Of a stretch of DNA of 64,000 nucleotides, positions 1-9,675 are shown in pieces. Each line of letters opens with the position of its first letter. Position 1 is the stretch's first letter. Below the pieces are notes generated by a model. That model had not been told where the DNA came from, did not search any database, and worked only from the letters and a program-made list of their open reading frames with translations. Where the stretch lies: positions 1-64,000 of the forward strand of contig QLIY01000784.1 in the NCBI GenBank assembly GCA_003260075.1, in the 5' to 3' direction. The stretch comes from Phallusia mammillata (lineage: Eukaryota > Chordata > Ascidiacea > Phlebobranchia > Ascidiidae). A program made the translations under genes and the position numbers.

Positions 1-306
1 TAAGTTATTGGAGATGTCATTAACATAAATCAAAAAAAGCAAGGGACCTAAAATTGAACCTTGTGGGACTCCGGCATTGGTAGGCTGTAAGGTTGAAAGA
101 TTGTTGTTCAGGCGAACTTGTTGTACACGACCAGTTAAGTACGATTTTAGTAGAGGAAGCAAACTGCCATTTATCCCAATTTGTTNAATTTGTTGTAACT
201 TATGAAGCAAACCGTGGTGCAAAACACGATCAAATGCTTTGGAGATATCAAGAAAAACTATTCGACAGTATACATGCGTTAACATGTCAGTATAAAGAAT
301 AGTATG
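1..306 (-). mobile_element. Non-LTR retrotransposon reverse transcriptase fragment
   Basis: Read on the minus strand, one open frame runs from about 306 to the window edge. It carries two hallmark reverse transcriptase blocks: FLDISKAFDRVLHHGLL (palm motif A region) and GVPQGSILGPLLFLIYVND (the block just before the catalytic YxDD, which lies off the left edge). The frame passes one ambiguous base at 186 and meets a stop just upstream of 306, so the element looks 5'-truncated. The motifs are those of LINE-type elements of the Jockey/CR1 kind; the exact clade cannot be settled from this fragment. It lies just beyond the two exons of a minus-strand secreted-protein gene (399-701), in what would be its downstream intron or 3' flank. 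Confidence 0.9.
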
Positions 307-398
307 TATGTCAATGCAATACGGATATAAAGTAAACTACAGGCAATAATGGCGATACCATTAGACACTACACAATTAATATTATCGTTTCTACTCAC

Positions 399-701
399 TT
401 TCATTCGGTGTTTGTGGTGGTATCTGCATCGACCTAACTTGCATTTGTAGAAATTCAAACTTTTTTTCCATTTGTTGAAGTTTATCTGTTTAAATACAAA
501 TTGTTGTAAATTTAACTTTACTGTTTCAATGAACAAATTCTGCAAACAGAATGCAATATTTGAGATACCTGCATAACACGAATTGACTTCGCATGTCGTG
601 TTGTCTGAAATCTTTGGCACACTTCTGTTTCTTCCCGTTACGTCGTCTGAAGTAGCCAAAGCCACAAGCATCAGGATTATTAGATTTGCTTCAAATTCCA
701 T
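399..701 (-). CDS. 5' exons of a secreted coiled-coil (pentraxin-like architecture) protein, partial
   Basis: Two exons are supported. Exon 1 (701-569, 133 nt) starts with ATG and encodes a hydrophobic leader (MEFEANLIILMLVALATS) followed by a segment with two cysteines, and ends at a GT donor in phase 1. Exon 2 (485-399, 87 nt) has an acceptor after TTTAAACAG and a GTGAGT donor, also phase 1. It encodes a short heptad-like coiled coil (KLQQMEKKFEFLQMQV) and a Pro/Gln/Thr linker. The exon 2 length, its phases and the coiled-coil-plus-linker layout match exon 2 of the intact pentraxin-like gene at 5333-6636, so this is probably a related gene whose lectin exons would lie to the left. None is visible before the window edge, and a retrotransposon occupies 1-306. 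It may be a truncated gene. Confidence 0.55.
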
Positions 702-1339
702 TTCGAGTTAATGATTGTTTCTAGTGTTTGCCTAAAAACTGATATACAGCAGTTCGAGAATTAGATAAGTTAACTGGCGAAAACCCCCATGCGCACTAGT
801 GTCGACGATCATAATTTTTTTTTAAATGTCACCGTGTTTTATCAAAATCGTAACGCTGGAGTTTTGTGCAGGCCAGAACAAACACCTGTGGACAATTCGC
901 GTTTCAGCCTGATTTACCCGCGAAAGCAAACACTTCTTGGCTTGAAAATGCGACTTAATACGAGATTGACGTCAGTGTTTTTCAGTCTTGTCGGAAAAGG
1001 ACATACATACTACGTATGCCAGGACCATACTACTTTTAACAACGTTGAATAAAAAAAGATACACCAGATAACGATTGTTTTAATACACTCAACCTATATA
1101 TCATGTGTTAAAGCGATGACTGTACTGCCTTGTTAATTACACAACAGTGACAAATTTACAAAATAAAGTTGCCAAATTACGAAAATAATCTGATAAAAAA
1201 TATCACCGTGGCCTTTTCCAGGTGAAAAAACAAACTTCACAAATTTCCCTGGCGGTTCCCGAGCAAAATGATAGTCGCAATGTTAGGCTGGGTTTATTTT
1301 TAAACAATACGAGCAAACATCTTCTCATTGCGAAACACT
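702..1339. other. Spacer, no gene recognised
   Basis: AT-rich non-coding sequence upstream of the minus-strand exons at 399-701; it may hold their promoter. Only short random frames are present. Confidence 0.5.
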
Positions 1340-1573
1340 CCAGTTTAAGTGAACCATCCCACATTTGGCGCTTAACAATGCAATATGATGTTTGTAATGT
1401 CAACTCGTGTGATGGGATGGGTCATTATAAGACAAACACAGGATAAAGCATGACAACTTGCAAACACCCTAAGTGGGCCATTGACACACCTCTTTATTGG
1501 ATCAAAATAGAAACTTAAATACATGGTATTTGTTCCATTGAATAGATAAACGTTATGAGACCCATTGTCTTTT

Positions 1574-1630
<57 letters not shown>

Positions 1631-2002
1631 GGAAAAGATCATGACGAGTCATCACAACACCTAACCTTAACCAAATATTTTAGTTTACAGATTAGTGTTA
1701 GAAACGGGTTTTTTTTTGATAAATTATCCATCATTTTCTACACCGTTGCGGTAGAGAGCAAACCAATTTCCAGCTTTTGTCCTGAGTAAATAACGTGTTG
1801 ATATTATTTCCAAAACTGACGTCTACAAGCACTTAAAGCGCCACAAAGCAGAAAGTTGTTTGCCGCGAGCAATTGTGTCCAGTGATGACAAAGATTTAAC
1901 AAGTTTGATTTTCCCATTGGCAAATCGGTGACGTCGTCTGGAACGTAAACACGTATAAAAACATAAAAACGCTTTTTACCACTCCCACAATTAGAAGTAG
2001 CT
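1340..2002. repeat. Non-coding repeat, copy 1 (pair of 3925-4400)
   Basis: Several stretches recur in the same order at about 3925-4400: CAGTTTAAGTG with CACATTTG, then TTGACACACC against TTAACACACC, then GTGTCCAGTGATGAC and GATTTAACAAGTTTGATTTT, then CACAATT. The copies are diverged by many substitutions and small indels, so this is an old duplication of the region upstream of the pentraxin copies. A 55-base poly-G tract interrupts copy 1 at 1575-1629. Confidence 0.6.
1575..1629. repeat. Poly-G tract (55 G), probable assembly artefact
   Basis: Uninterrupted G run. Similar tracts elsewhere in this window replace known receptor coding sequence, so this one is also read as a mis-joined gap and not as genomic DNA. 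Confidence 0.75.
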
Positions 2003-2334
2003 AAGGTTGGTGCAATCATCAACGGTGAAGAACTGATCCCACAAAGTTATCAAGTTTATATTGTACCAGGAGGAGGTAGCTTGCTTCAATGCAGGACATT
2101 TAGATCCCAACCAATGTTTTAGGTGGAAAAAATTGGATTGAAGTAATCTCTTTACTTTGCACATGTTACACATTGCTGTCCCTTTTTCCTTTCAGAGGAA
2201 CAATCTACAAACTTTATGATGTGGCCTCGTGTTCTCTCCCAAGTCGAAGTGCTGAGGATCGGAGTGTTGGGTCAATGTCCGGTTGACCACGCTGTTGTCA
2301 TGACATCCGACCGCTTCGAGATGTGGGGGGGGGG
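2003..2334 (+). pseudogene. Pentraxin-domain pseudogene (two 3' exons)
   Basis: Two pieces match exons 4 and 5 of the intact gene at 5333-6636. The first (about 2003-2118) reads VGAIINGEELIPQSYQVYIV then GGGSLL and then loses frame: a block equal to the LGMDQDRIN region of the intact copy is deleted, and LDPN-CF resumes in another frame. The second (about 2197-2324, after a TTTCAG acceptor) contains WPRVLSQVEVLRIGVLGQCP. It has a one-base insertion near its start relative to the intact copy, which breaks the join. No exons 1-3 were found upstream. The copy ends in a 10-G run at 2325-2334. Two frame breaks and missing exons make this a pseudogene. Confidence 0.75.
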
Positions 2335-2703
2335 AGCCTCTAGTCTGTTTCGACCGAGTACCTTCCGGTGGATGTTTAATCTTGTGTTTTGTTGCATCAA
2401 ACAGATCAATGCAAGGTTACGATAAATTAATTCAATATTGGCCAAATCATTTTTGCGCTATTCCTGATTTCATTATTACTTTGCAACAAATTAATTCATA
2501 CAAAAATGNGTTGCTTAATTGTCTGGGGGAGCCTCTAGTCTGTTTCGACCGAGTACCTTCCGGTGGATGTTTAATCTTGTGTTTTGTTGCATCAAACAGA
2601 TCAATGCAAGGTTACGATAAATTAATTCAATATTGGCCAAATCATTTTTGCGCTATTCCTGATTTCATTATTACTTTGCAACAAATTAATTCATACAAAA
2701 ATG
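2335..2703. repeat. Immediate direct duplication (2335-2508 and 2528-2703), likely false
   Basis: The block starting AGCCTCTAGTCTGTTTCG occurs twice almost without change. The first copy is bounded by a 10-G run on the left and a single N at 2509 on the right. This is the signature of two overlapping contig ends placed side by side, not of a real tandem repeat. Confidence 0.7.
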
Positions 2704-3924
2704 TTTGTATATTTTCTGATTTGGCTTTTAATCTGTTGAGTTGTATCACAACAACTCTGTTGTGTTTGTAACAGAAGATAGAAATCTTTTTTAAAAAGCA
2801 ATAGCAACGTGCCAATGTGGTTACTTTCAACTTAATCCAGTTTTCTGCATATATTGCTTTATTTTACATACCATAGCTCGAAAAAACATTTACGTTTCAT
2901 TATTGAATATTCACGTCTTCTAGCCATTGTGTATTTCCTATTAATGTTTTTTTTTAATGTGTAAACGAGATGGACTCCCTGGCCACAAAAACCCTACTGA
3001 TAAATATTTACTCGAACTGACCAACATTCCAGTGACAAACAGTTAACCAAACCCTAAACATCTTGTTCAAATCATTTTAAGGGAAATCTCATAAACCTGG
3101 CAGTTAAACGCAGTTCTAATCACCATGACATAAGTGAGAAGCGTAATCCTTTGTTATTTGAATTAGTCAAAATTTTCAGTTTGATTATGTTACATAATTA
3201 TTACGTCACATGTGCTCTGTGGCGCCCCCAGTGTGCTTTCTGTAAGTGGCGATTCTCGACGTGGCAGGGAATGCACGCGGTAGTCGTGATTTGGTCGTTG
3301 TGCAAGACAGACGTGATATTCCTGTCTGGATTTTATATGCCGTTTTTTATATTGTAAATAAAGATTGCAACAACTGTTAACTGCAGGTCCATACCGAACT
3401 GAAAAGGCGTGTTACAATTAGTCCTCTTGTAAATCACCAATCTTTATCTTCGACAATAAAAACTTTATGAAACTATTAAACACTGTTTAAGCCCTCTCCC
3501 GCGTTTGGTTTTGCTGCAAAGAAAATATCTGATTCGGACCCGAGAATCTTTTTTGATGTCACGCATTGAATGAAACTTAAGGTCTTCGCTACTTTTGGTA
3601 AGCGAGGTGACGTATTTGAAAATTGTTTGTCTCTTTGATGACAGTCGTTACATTTTAGTGAACTTACAGCAGTTTAGACAGGATATTTTTGTTCAACATC
3701 TTATGTTGACCATCACTATTTGTTTAATTTTTCTCCAATATAAACCTTAAAACCGTCAGTGCATTTGTATAGAATTGTTCAACACAAACCGCCGTTGTCA
3801 ATTTTCCCTGACAACCACTAACGTCGTCTGATAGCATAAAAAATAGAGAAAAGACTGTTTCTCGTTTCCCCACAATGGCTGAGTGTTTGCTGAACAATTG
3901 AGAAAAAATGAATTTGCGGATACT
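2704..3924. other. Spacer, no gene recognised
   Basis: AT-rich DNA with only short frames. No conserved protein motif, RNA gene or transposon end was recognised. Confidence 0.5.
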
Positions 3925-4400
3925 ACAGTTTAAGTGGCCATCTCACATTTGACATTTAGAGCATTGTGATGTTTGTGGTGGTCAACTGTTGTTAGACAAA
4001 CTCAAGAAACGTTTCCAACTTGCAAACGTTTAAAGTAGAGCATTAACACACCTTTATACAATTATTTGTGTTAGGTAAAAATAGACACTTAAGTACATAC
4101 TGAGGGTAGTATTTGTTCCAGTTATTTCCAGTAAATAAGCGCCAAGCAACATATTGTCGTCTGATGGACCGGAAAACATTATGACGAGCCATCACAATAC
4201 TTAATCGTGATCAAAAGTATTTGTCCTGAGTAAACAGCATGTTGAAATGATCTCTAAACACTGACAAGCACTTGTGACACAAAGCAGAAAGTTGTGGACA
4301 ACTGGAACGAACAAATGTGTCCAGTGATGACGAAGATTTAACAAGTTTGATTTTACCATTGGCAAACCATAAAAACACTGTTTACCTTTTCCCACAATTG
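3925..4400. repeat. Non-coding repeat, copy 2 (pair of 1340-2002)
   Basis: Diverged copy of 1340-2002; the shared landmarks are given there. It lies about 0.9 kb upstream of the intact pentraxin-like gene, so the duplicated unit probably included the 5' flank of that gene. The stretch 4401-5235 holds no recognised gene. Confidence 0.55.
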
Positions 4401-5235
4401 GTTTTATATCATTTAGTGAGGTTTTGTGGCCAGAGAGTCGATCTCGTTTACAAGTAGCAAGAAACCATAACTTTAGTTTTTCCTCCCCTGCACAAAAAGT
4501 TCCCAAAGAGTTTTGTTAAAATGTGCTTTGTCCTATTCGCTTTTCAATAACTAATTACCGTCACAATGTTTCTTTGTAAGTTTTCTACTGCCACCAGATC
4601 ATTAAACAGTTTTTGGTCATAATAGAGTCTGTAATATCAATCCAAAACCTCCGTGTACTCCAGAAACTACTTTAATTTATAAATGAAGAATATTATTAAT
4701 TTTGATAAAATATTTGTAAACCACAGTCAAAGTCAGATGTAAACGTGTTTTTGACTATTTTAAAGTTTGATTTAACCGGAGTATTACACATTTCAACAGT
4801 GTATAAAACTACTAATAAAATACGCATTATGACTCGAAGCTGAAACGTCTGATTTGAAAAGAAGTAATACTTGGAGATGTTGTACACATAACCATGTTAA
4901 GGCCATTGCATGTTTATCTCCTTCGCAGACTTTTTACGAGCATAAAATGAGGTAAAGTTTCCATTCGTAAGTTTTATAACCTCTAACCTTTGTCGCGAAT
5001 CCTTTAAAAGTTTATTAAACCAATAAACCCTTTTACTATCTTCCCCACAATTGATTTTGTTGCTAAATCCGGGTATTTCGGCCGAGGAGTCCTTCCCGTT
5101 TACAAGTAGCACGAAACTGCATTGTCAGTTCTTCCTTCCAGATACAAAAATACGTTTGGTTTCTCACGTTTTTCTATTTGGCGATTCCAAGTGATCAAGT
5201 GAAACTTTGCCGTGTTTTTTATGCTTTCGATTTGC

Positions 5236-5242
5236 TATAAAA
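5236..5242 (+). promoter_or_regulatory. TATA box candidate
   Basis: TATAAAA about 95 bases before the start codon of the pentraxin-like gene at 5333, a spacing that would allow a 5' UTR of some 60-70 nt. Single-site evidence only. Confidence 0.4.
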
Positions 5243-5332
5243 GCATGGGACGTCGTTTGGACAAGCAGAAGTGTTTGCTCTAGTCGAGGCATTGGAAGTT
5301 TTGTTCAAAACATATCCTGTTCTTTATCGAAA

Positions 5333-6636
5333 ATGCATTTGACTATCATTGTGGTTTTATTTATCGGTTTGTTATCACTTTGTCTTGTCAGAGCGGATTG
5401 CACAAGTAAGTGCAAAACGTGTTTATATGACGAAACGTGAATTTCATTCTTCTTTTAAAAAATTCCTGACAGATTATATTTACAGGTGAAAATTTGCAAC
5501 TAAAGCAAAAAGTTACTCAACTAAACAAACAAGTTGCTTTGCGGAAATTCAAACCAACTGTACCAACAACAAGTGAGTTAGATAAATAAACTTTACATGG
5601 GTTTATAATTGACCTGTTGCTTCCAGACATAAAGTATTCGTCATAAGGCAATTATTGTTATTAAATCAAACAAATTTTAAAGAAAGTTAGTATTTTTAAG
5701 GGTATTATTGTGGCACATCCGTGTAAATCACCAAAAAATTCTTTAATAGTCATGTAAATAACTTTAGGCAATAGCGGCAGTATGTATGCTATTCCATGTG
5801 CAACAGTCATTCTCATGCTAATTTGTTTCAGATTGTTCGTTGACTCATTTTGAGTTTCCGCGTTATGGTCAAGCAGAAGATTTTGTCTGGTATCGGGGTT
5901 ATTTTCCAAGGCTTACCAGCGCCACCATGTGTGGATGGTTCAAAGTAACTGATCAAAATATTCAAAATGTGTTGATGAGTTATGCGAGCCAATTTTACCA
6001 AAATCAGTTTGTCATTGGTTACCAAAACCGATCAAGACTAGAAGTTTACATTCAGCATAAATTGGACGAGTTTGAATTGCCTGATCCAGAAAAGTTGGTA
6101 AGTTAAAAAATATTTTTGTTTTAACTAAAAAAAATTTAAGTTTCTATAGGAAGCTATAGCTACCAGAAAACGGGAATAAAAATACGCTGCATCAAAAATG
6201 TCATTTAGAATCATGTTTGCATCTGGTTTGACTCCGAAAGTGCTATGGTTGGAGCTTACATCAATGGTAAAGAAATGGGACCCAAAAGTTATCCTGGATA
6301 TATTGTCCATGGAGGGGGAAGTTTAGTACTTGGAATGGATCAGGATAGGATTAATGCTGGAGGTCTAGACCCGAATGAATGTTTTAGGTAACAAAATATC
6401 CTTTTCTCTAAGTTACATAAAATTTATATGTGTATATTTGTTTTGTCTTTGTCAGTGGAGCAATCGAAAACTTTATGATCTGGCCTCGAGTTCTCTCCCA
6501 CGTGGAAGTGCTGAGGATCGGAGCATTGGGTGAATGTCCGGTCGACCACGCTGTTGTCATGACAACCGACCGTGTCGAGATGTGGGGGAAGAGCAGCTAC
6601 TCTGTTCCGACCGAGTGTCCTCTGATGGTCGTTTAA
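5333..6636 (+). CDS. Secreted pentraxin-like lectin with coiled-coil neck
   Basis: Five exons join in phase: 5333-5405, 5486-5572, 5832-6097, 6209-6387 and 6456-6636, giving 786 nt and 261 residues. Residues 1-21 are a signal peptide (MHLTIIVVLFIGLLSLCLVRA). Residues about 25-45 form a short coiled coil (LQLKQKVTQLNKQV), followed by a Pro/Thr linker. Residues about 55-255 read as a pentraxin/LamG-like beta-sandwich: TSATMCGWFKV, VGAYINGKEMG, GGGSLVLGMDQD, and WPRVLSHVEVLRIG near the end. The classical pentraxin signature HxCx[ST]Wx[ST] appears as HVCIWFDS, with one position displaced. Metazoan pentraxins are secreted multimeric pattern-recognition lectins, often calcium-dependent; the short neck suggests oligomer assembly. 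All introns have GT-AG ends. Broken copies occur at 2003, 15935 and 63790. Domain call firm; ligand unknown. Confidence 0.85.
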
Positions 6637-6708
6637 TCATGCTGTCGCATTTTTAACTATAATACTATCCATGATGAATGAATCATTATATCCCTAATTG
6701 TCGATTGT

Positions 6709-6714
6709 AATAAA
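6709..6714 (+). promoter_or_regulatory. Polyadenylation signal
   Basis: AATAAA 73 bases after the stop codon of the pentraxin-like gene, followed by a short tandem repeat of GTAATGTGAT up to about 6741. Confidence 0.55.
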
Positions 6715-6741
6715 TGTAATGTGATGTAATGTGATGTAATC

Positions 6742-8129
6742 TTCTTTACGCTGCAATAATTTAATTCAGAGAAACGCATTTTTTCTAAGATTTTGACAAA
6801 CTTCTCAAAACACACAAACAGTCTCCAGCACTGGCCGGCAACATTTTAAACACGGCGTTACTTGATGTGATAATCACTCACCGTGCCATAATTTTTAAGT
6901 GCTAATAGTGGTTTGTGTCGGCTGTGGAAACAGTATGCGAAGGATTCGTATTTATAGAGCGCGTTTTAGTGTCATTGAATCATAACAAAGTGAAAACAAA
7001 CGGTAATAGTGTTATTGTATCTAATTGTACTTAAATATGAGGTAAAAAATTACGCAAAGTGCCATGATAAACAACTTCGACTGCAATTTTGTCACTTGTA
7101 CAAGGGTTGCCGATTCCTGCTCTTTGTTTGCTTCATAACAATTTTGTAGTTATTTAGACGAAATAAGTAAAAAATCCATTGCAAATAAGGCTATGGATTG
7201 TTTTGCTTGACATTTGGAGATACGTCTTTGCATGGAATTAGGTTTGGTATAAATATTGCTGTATTTAAATTACACCATAAAACATTGAAAAAAACTTGAG
7301 ATATGTCCTTATCGTCGTTGTGTCGTTTCCAGCTATATTTTTTCAAAATCCGTAAAGAACTTTTATTTTATTTTTTATTTTTACGCACAGTATCTCATAC
7401 AGAAAGTGACACAAGAGACATTGTTGGAATCATTATATCAAAAGTCTTGGAAATAGGACTGTCTGGCGCATTAATAACCATCATGACATAAATGACAACA
7501 AAGCGTAAAACCGCTGTTTTTTTTATTTGAACTAGAGAAAAACAAACAAAGATTTTTATTATATTGTAAACCCCCAATTAGGTCATTTTAGTACAGGTCG
7601 CTTCATTTAGTCTCGTTTTCACGTGTAAAAATGTCTGTTTTTTTATCGTTATGTCAGAATCTTTACAAGCATGGCATGAAGCCAATAGAGCTTTATGATA
7701 TTCTAGCAAAAAAAAAAACAACTTCCTGGGATGAACAAAAGTGTGTTTTGCGTTATTTAACGCTAATATTCGTATTACAAAGCAGTATAAAAATCTAATG
7801 CATTGTTGTGCAAGTTCTTGAAAAATGTGACGGTCCTTTATCACGCTCTTCTACAAACTACACCATGTTCTGTTTACAAACTGCACATGCTTATCAAGGC
7901 ACTGTAGGAACCATTCAGCCAAATATAACTGATTCGTGACACTGCGCGTGAACAAATTCACAATATATCTTTTGTCTTTTTTCAATGGCAAACAAGGAAA
8001 TTTGACACATCAAAGTATGATGCATCAAACTTTGATAATTGCTTAATGAAAACAGTACGTGCTCATGTAGGGGGAACTTTTGCAAAACAACTTCATTAAA
8101 TAGTAAATTTTGACATCAGTGTATTCACG
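6742..8129. other. Spacer, no gene recognised
   Basis: AT-rich DNA between the pentraxin-like gene and the upstream module of receptor R1. A few short frames with hydrophobic stretches (for example near 7303-7577) lack start context, splice partners or homology and are not called. Confidence 0.5.
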
Positions 8130-9675
8130 TTTAGGCAACACACTTCATTACACATAAGGTTAGGTACTTTTGCTGTGATTCCGAATTAACCAGCTCACGT
8201 AACAAATCTGTCCGATTAAGTCAGTTTCCTTGTCAACGCTGTCAATCAACCCGAATAAACTCTTGATGCGGGAACAGGATACTCTAGGGCTAACTTCCTC
8301 ATAATTTCCAAAGATATTTCATGACAAAAAGTTTAACTTCTCGTGACCACGGGGCGATGCTGATTATTTTTATTATAGAAGCGGGTTAATTACCAATATG
8401 CTGCAGTTATACTTTACACTGCAGATTTTCCATTCGCTGCTTGCTTGAAACTGCAGTGAATCTCCTTTTTCTTGATGTATTGCTTTATTTTACTGGACGT
8501 TAAAAAGTTGAGTTATAGGTGAGTTGTATTAACGGTGAGTGGTGCAGTTAAAAAGATTATGATCTAAACATAAATGTTGAGAGATTTTTTAACTTCTAGT
8601 GCTTCGCTGATACAAAGGGAAAAAACTTGTTTTTAAAACGTCACAAGAGCTGTCAAGAAGGCATAAAGCAACACCACCTAATGTATAAACGCTAACGGTT
8701 TAAGTTAAGGTAACTTGTTATCGTTGCTTTTCAGTGAAATTTACTTCAGTGCAGCGATTGACACAACCTCGAGCAGTGAGACACTTCCTTATTCCCTCAC
8801 TCGTATTTGGATGACAGTGTCGGTTACGTTGTTGTAAGCTAGATCCGAATTGCAGCTTTCAAATGTTTGGTACAATAAGCAACCTTTTAGTTCACAAAAA
8901 TATTATCATAACAATACAGTGGCATGCAGTGCTGGTTATTACATTGAAATGAATAGTTACGTAGATTAATAAGTAGAAATGTGTAAAATTTGTAATTGTG
9001 CCCCCCCCCCAAAATATTATCATAACAATACAGTGGCATGCAGTGCTGGTTATTACATGGAAATGAATAGTTACGTAGATTAATAAGTAGAAATGTTTAA
9101 AATTTGTAATTGTTAGTTTATGGTTATCGTTAAAATGAGTTTGTTGGCGTTAGTTTGACGAAAAATAAAAATAGGCAAACCCAAATATTTTAAATTACGA
9201 ATCCGTATACATTTCACTTTAGAAGGCTAGTTATAAGACAGACATTATTTCGCAAGCCAGCCTTAGTGTCATATTTCGTGCATGCAACAGTCATCATAAC
9301 TCTATAACTATCATGGCGCTAATTTAATTTTAACATGTATAGTTGTTTTGTCGCTATTGCGCGTTTTTACCTAATGATTTATAGTTGTCAACGACGTCCA
9401 TATTTTGTCACATACATTAATTAAACTGAACAAACTGTTGTTTACGCGTTGCTCACTAAGTCTGGCATTCATTTTGTCGAAGCCATGACATCAATAGGTG
9501 GGTATCCATATCCATGTCCATGTCCATGTCGATCTAAAACCATATGGAACTTTCATTAAAGTTTCCAAAAATATCACAAGCATAAATATTTTGGAAACGG
9601 ATTTATCCAGATTTGCATATACATTGTCCTTGTTGTCTCTGTACCAGGTCAATAAAAATATTTTGCAGGGTAAAA
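8130..9675 (+). repeat. Class A receptor upstream module, copy 1 (5' of R1)
   Basis: This 1.5-kb flank recurs upstream of R2 (16200-17630) and R3 (22200-23574), and in inverted orientation upstream of R6 (59069-59720) and R7 (62999-63760). Shared landmarks in order are GTTTCCTTGT then CAATCAAC, CAATATGCTGCAGTTATAC, GTCACAAGAGCTGTCAA, the stretch around TTAGCTGACAGTGTCGGTTA, and TTATTTCG-AAG-CCA. Conservation across otherwise decayed copies suggests it carries the receptor promoter. About 104 bp at 8897-9000 are repeated at 9011-9115 across a 10-C run, probably a false duplication. Confidence 0.65.

Noticed and set aside
279..701. One continuous 140-codon minus-strand protein
   Set aside because: The middle is an intron with GT and AG ends; the second exon in the shifted frame gives a coiled coil matching a sister gene, so two exons fit better.
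1565..1789. Glycine-rich open frame across a poly-G tract
   Set aside because: The frame exists only because of the homopolymer artefact; no codons around it resemble a gene.
7303..7577. Overlapping hydrophobic frames on both strands
   Set aside because: Low-complexity T-rich DNA with no start context, no splice partner and no copy elsewhere.
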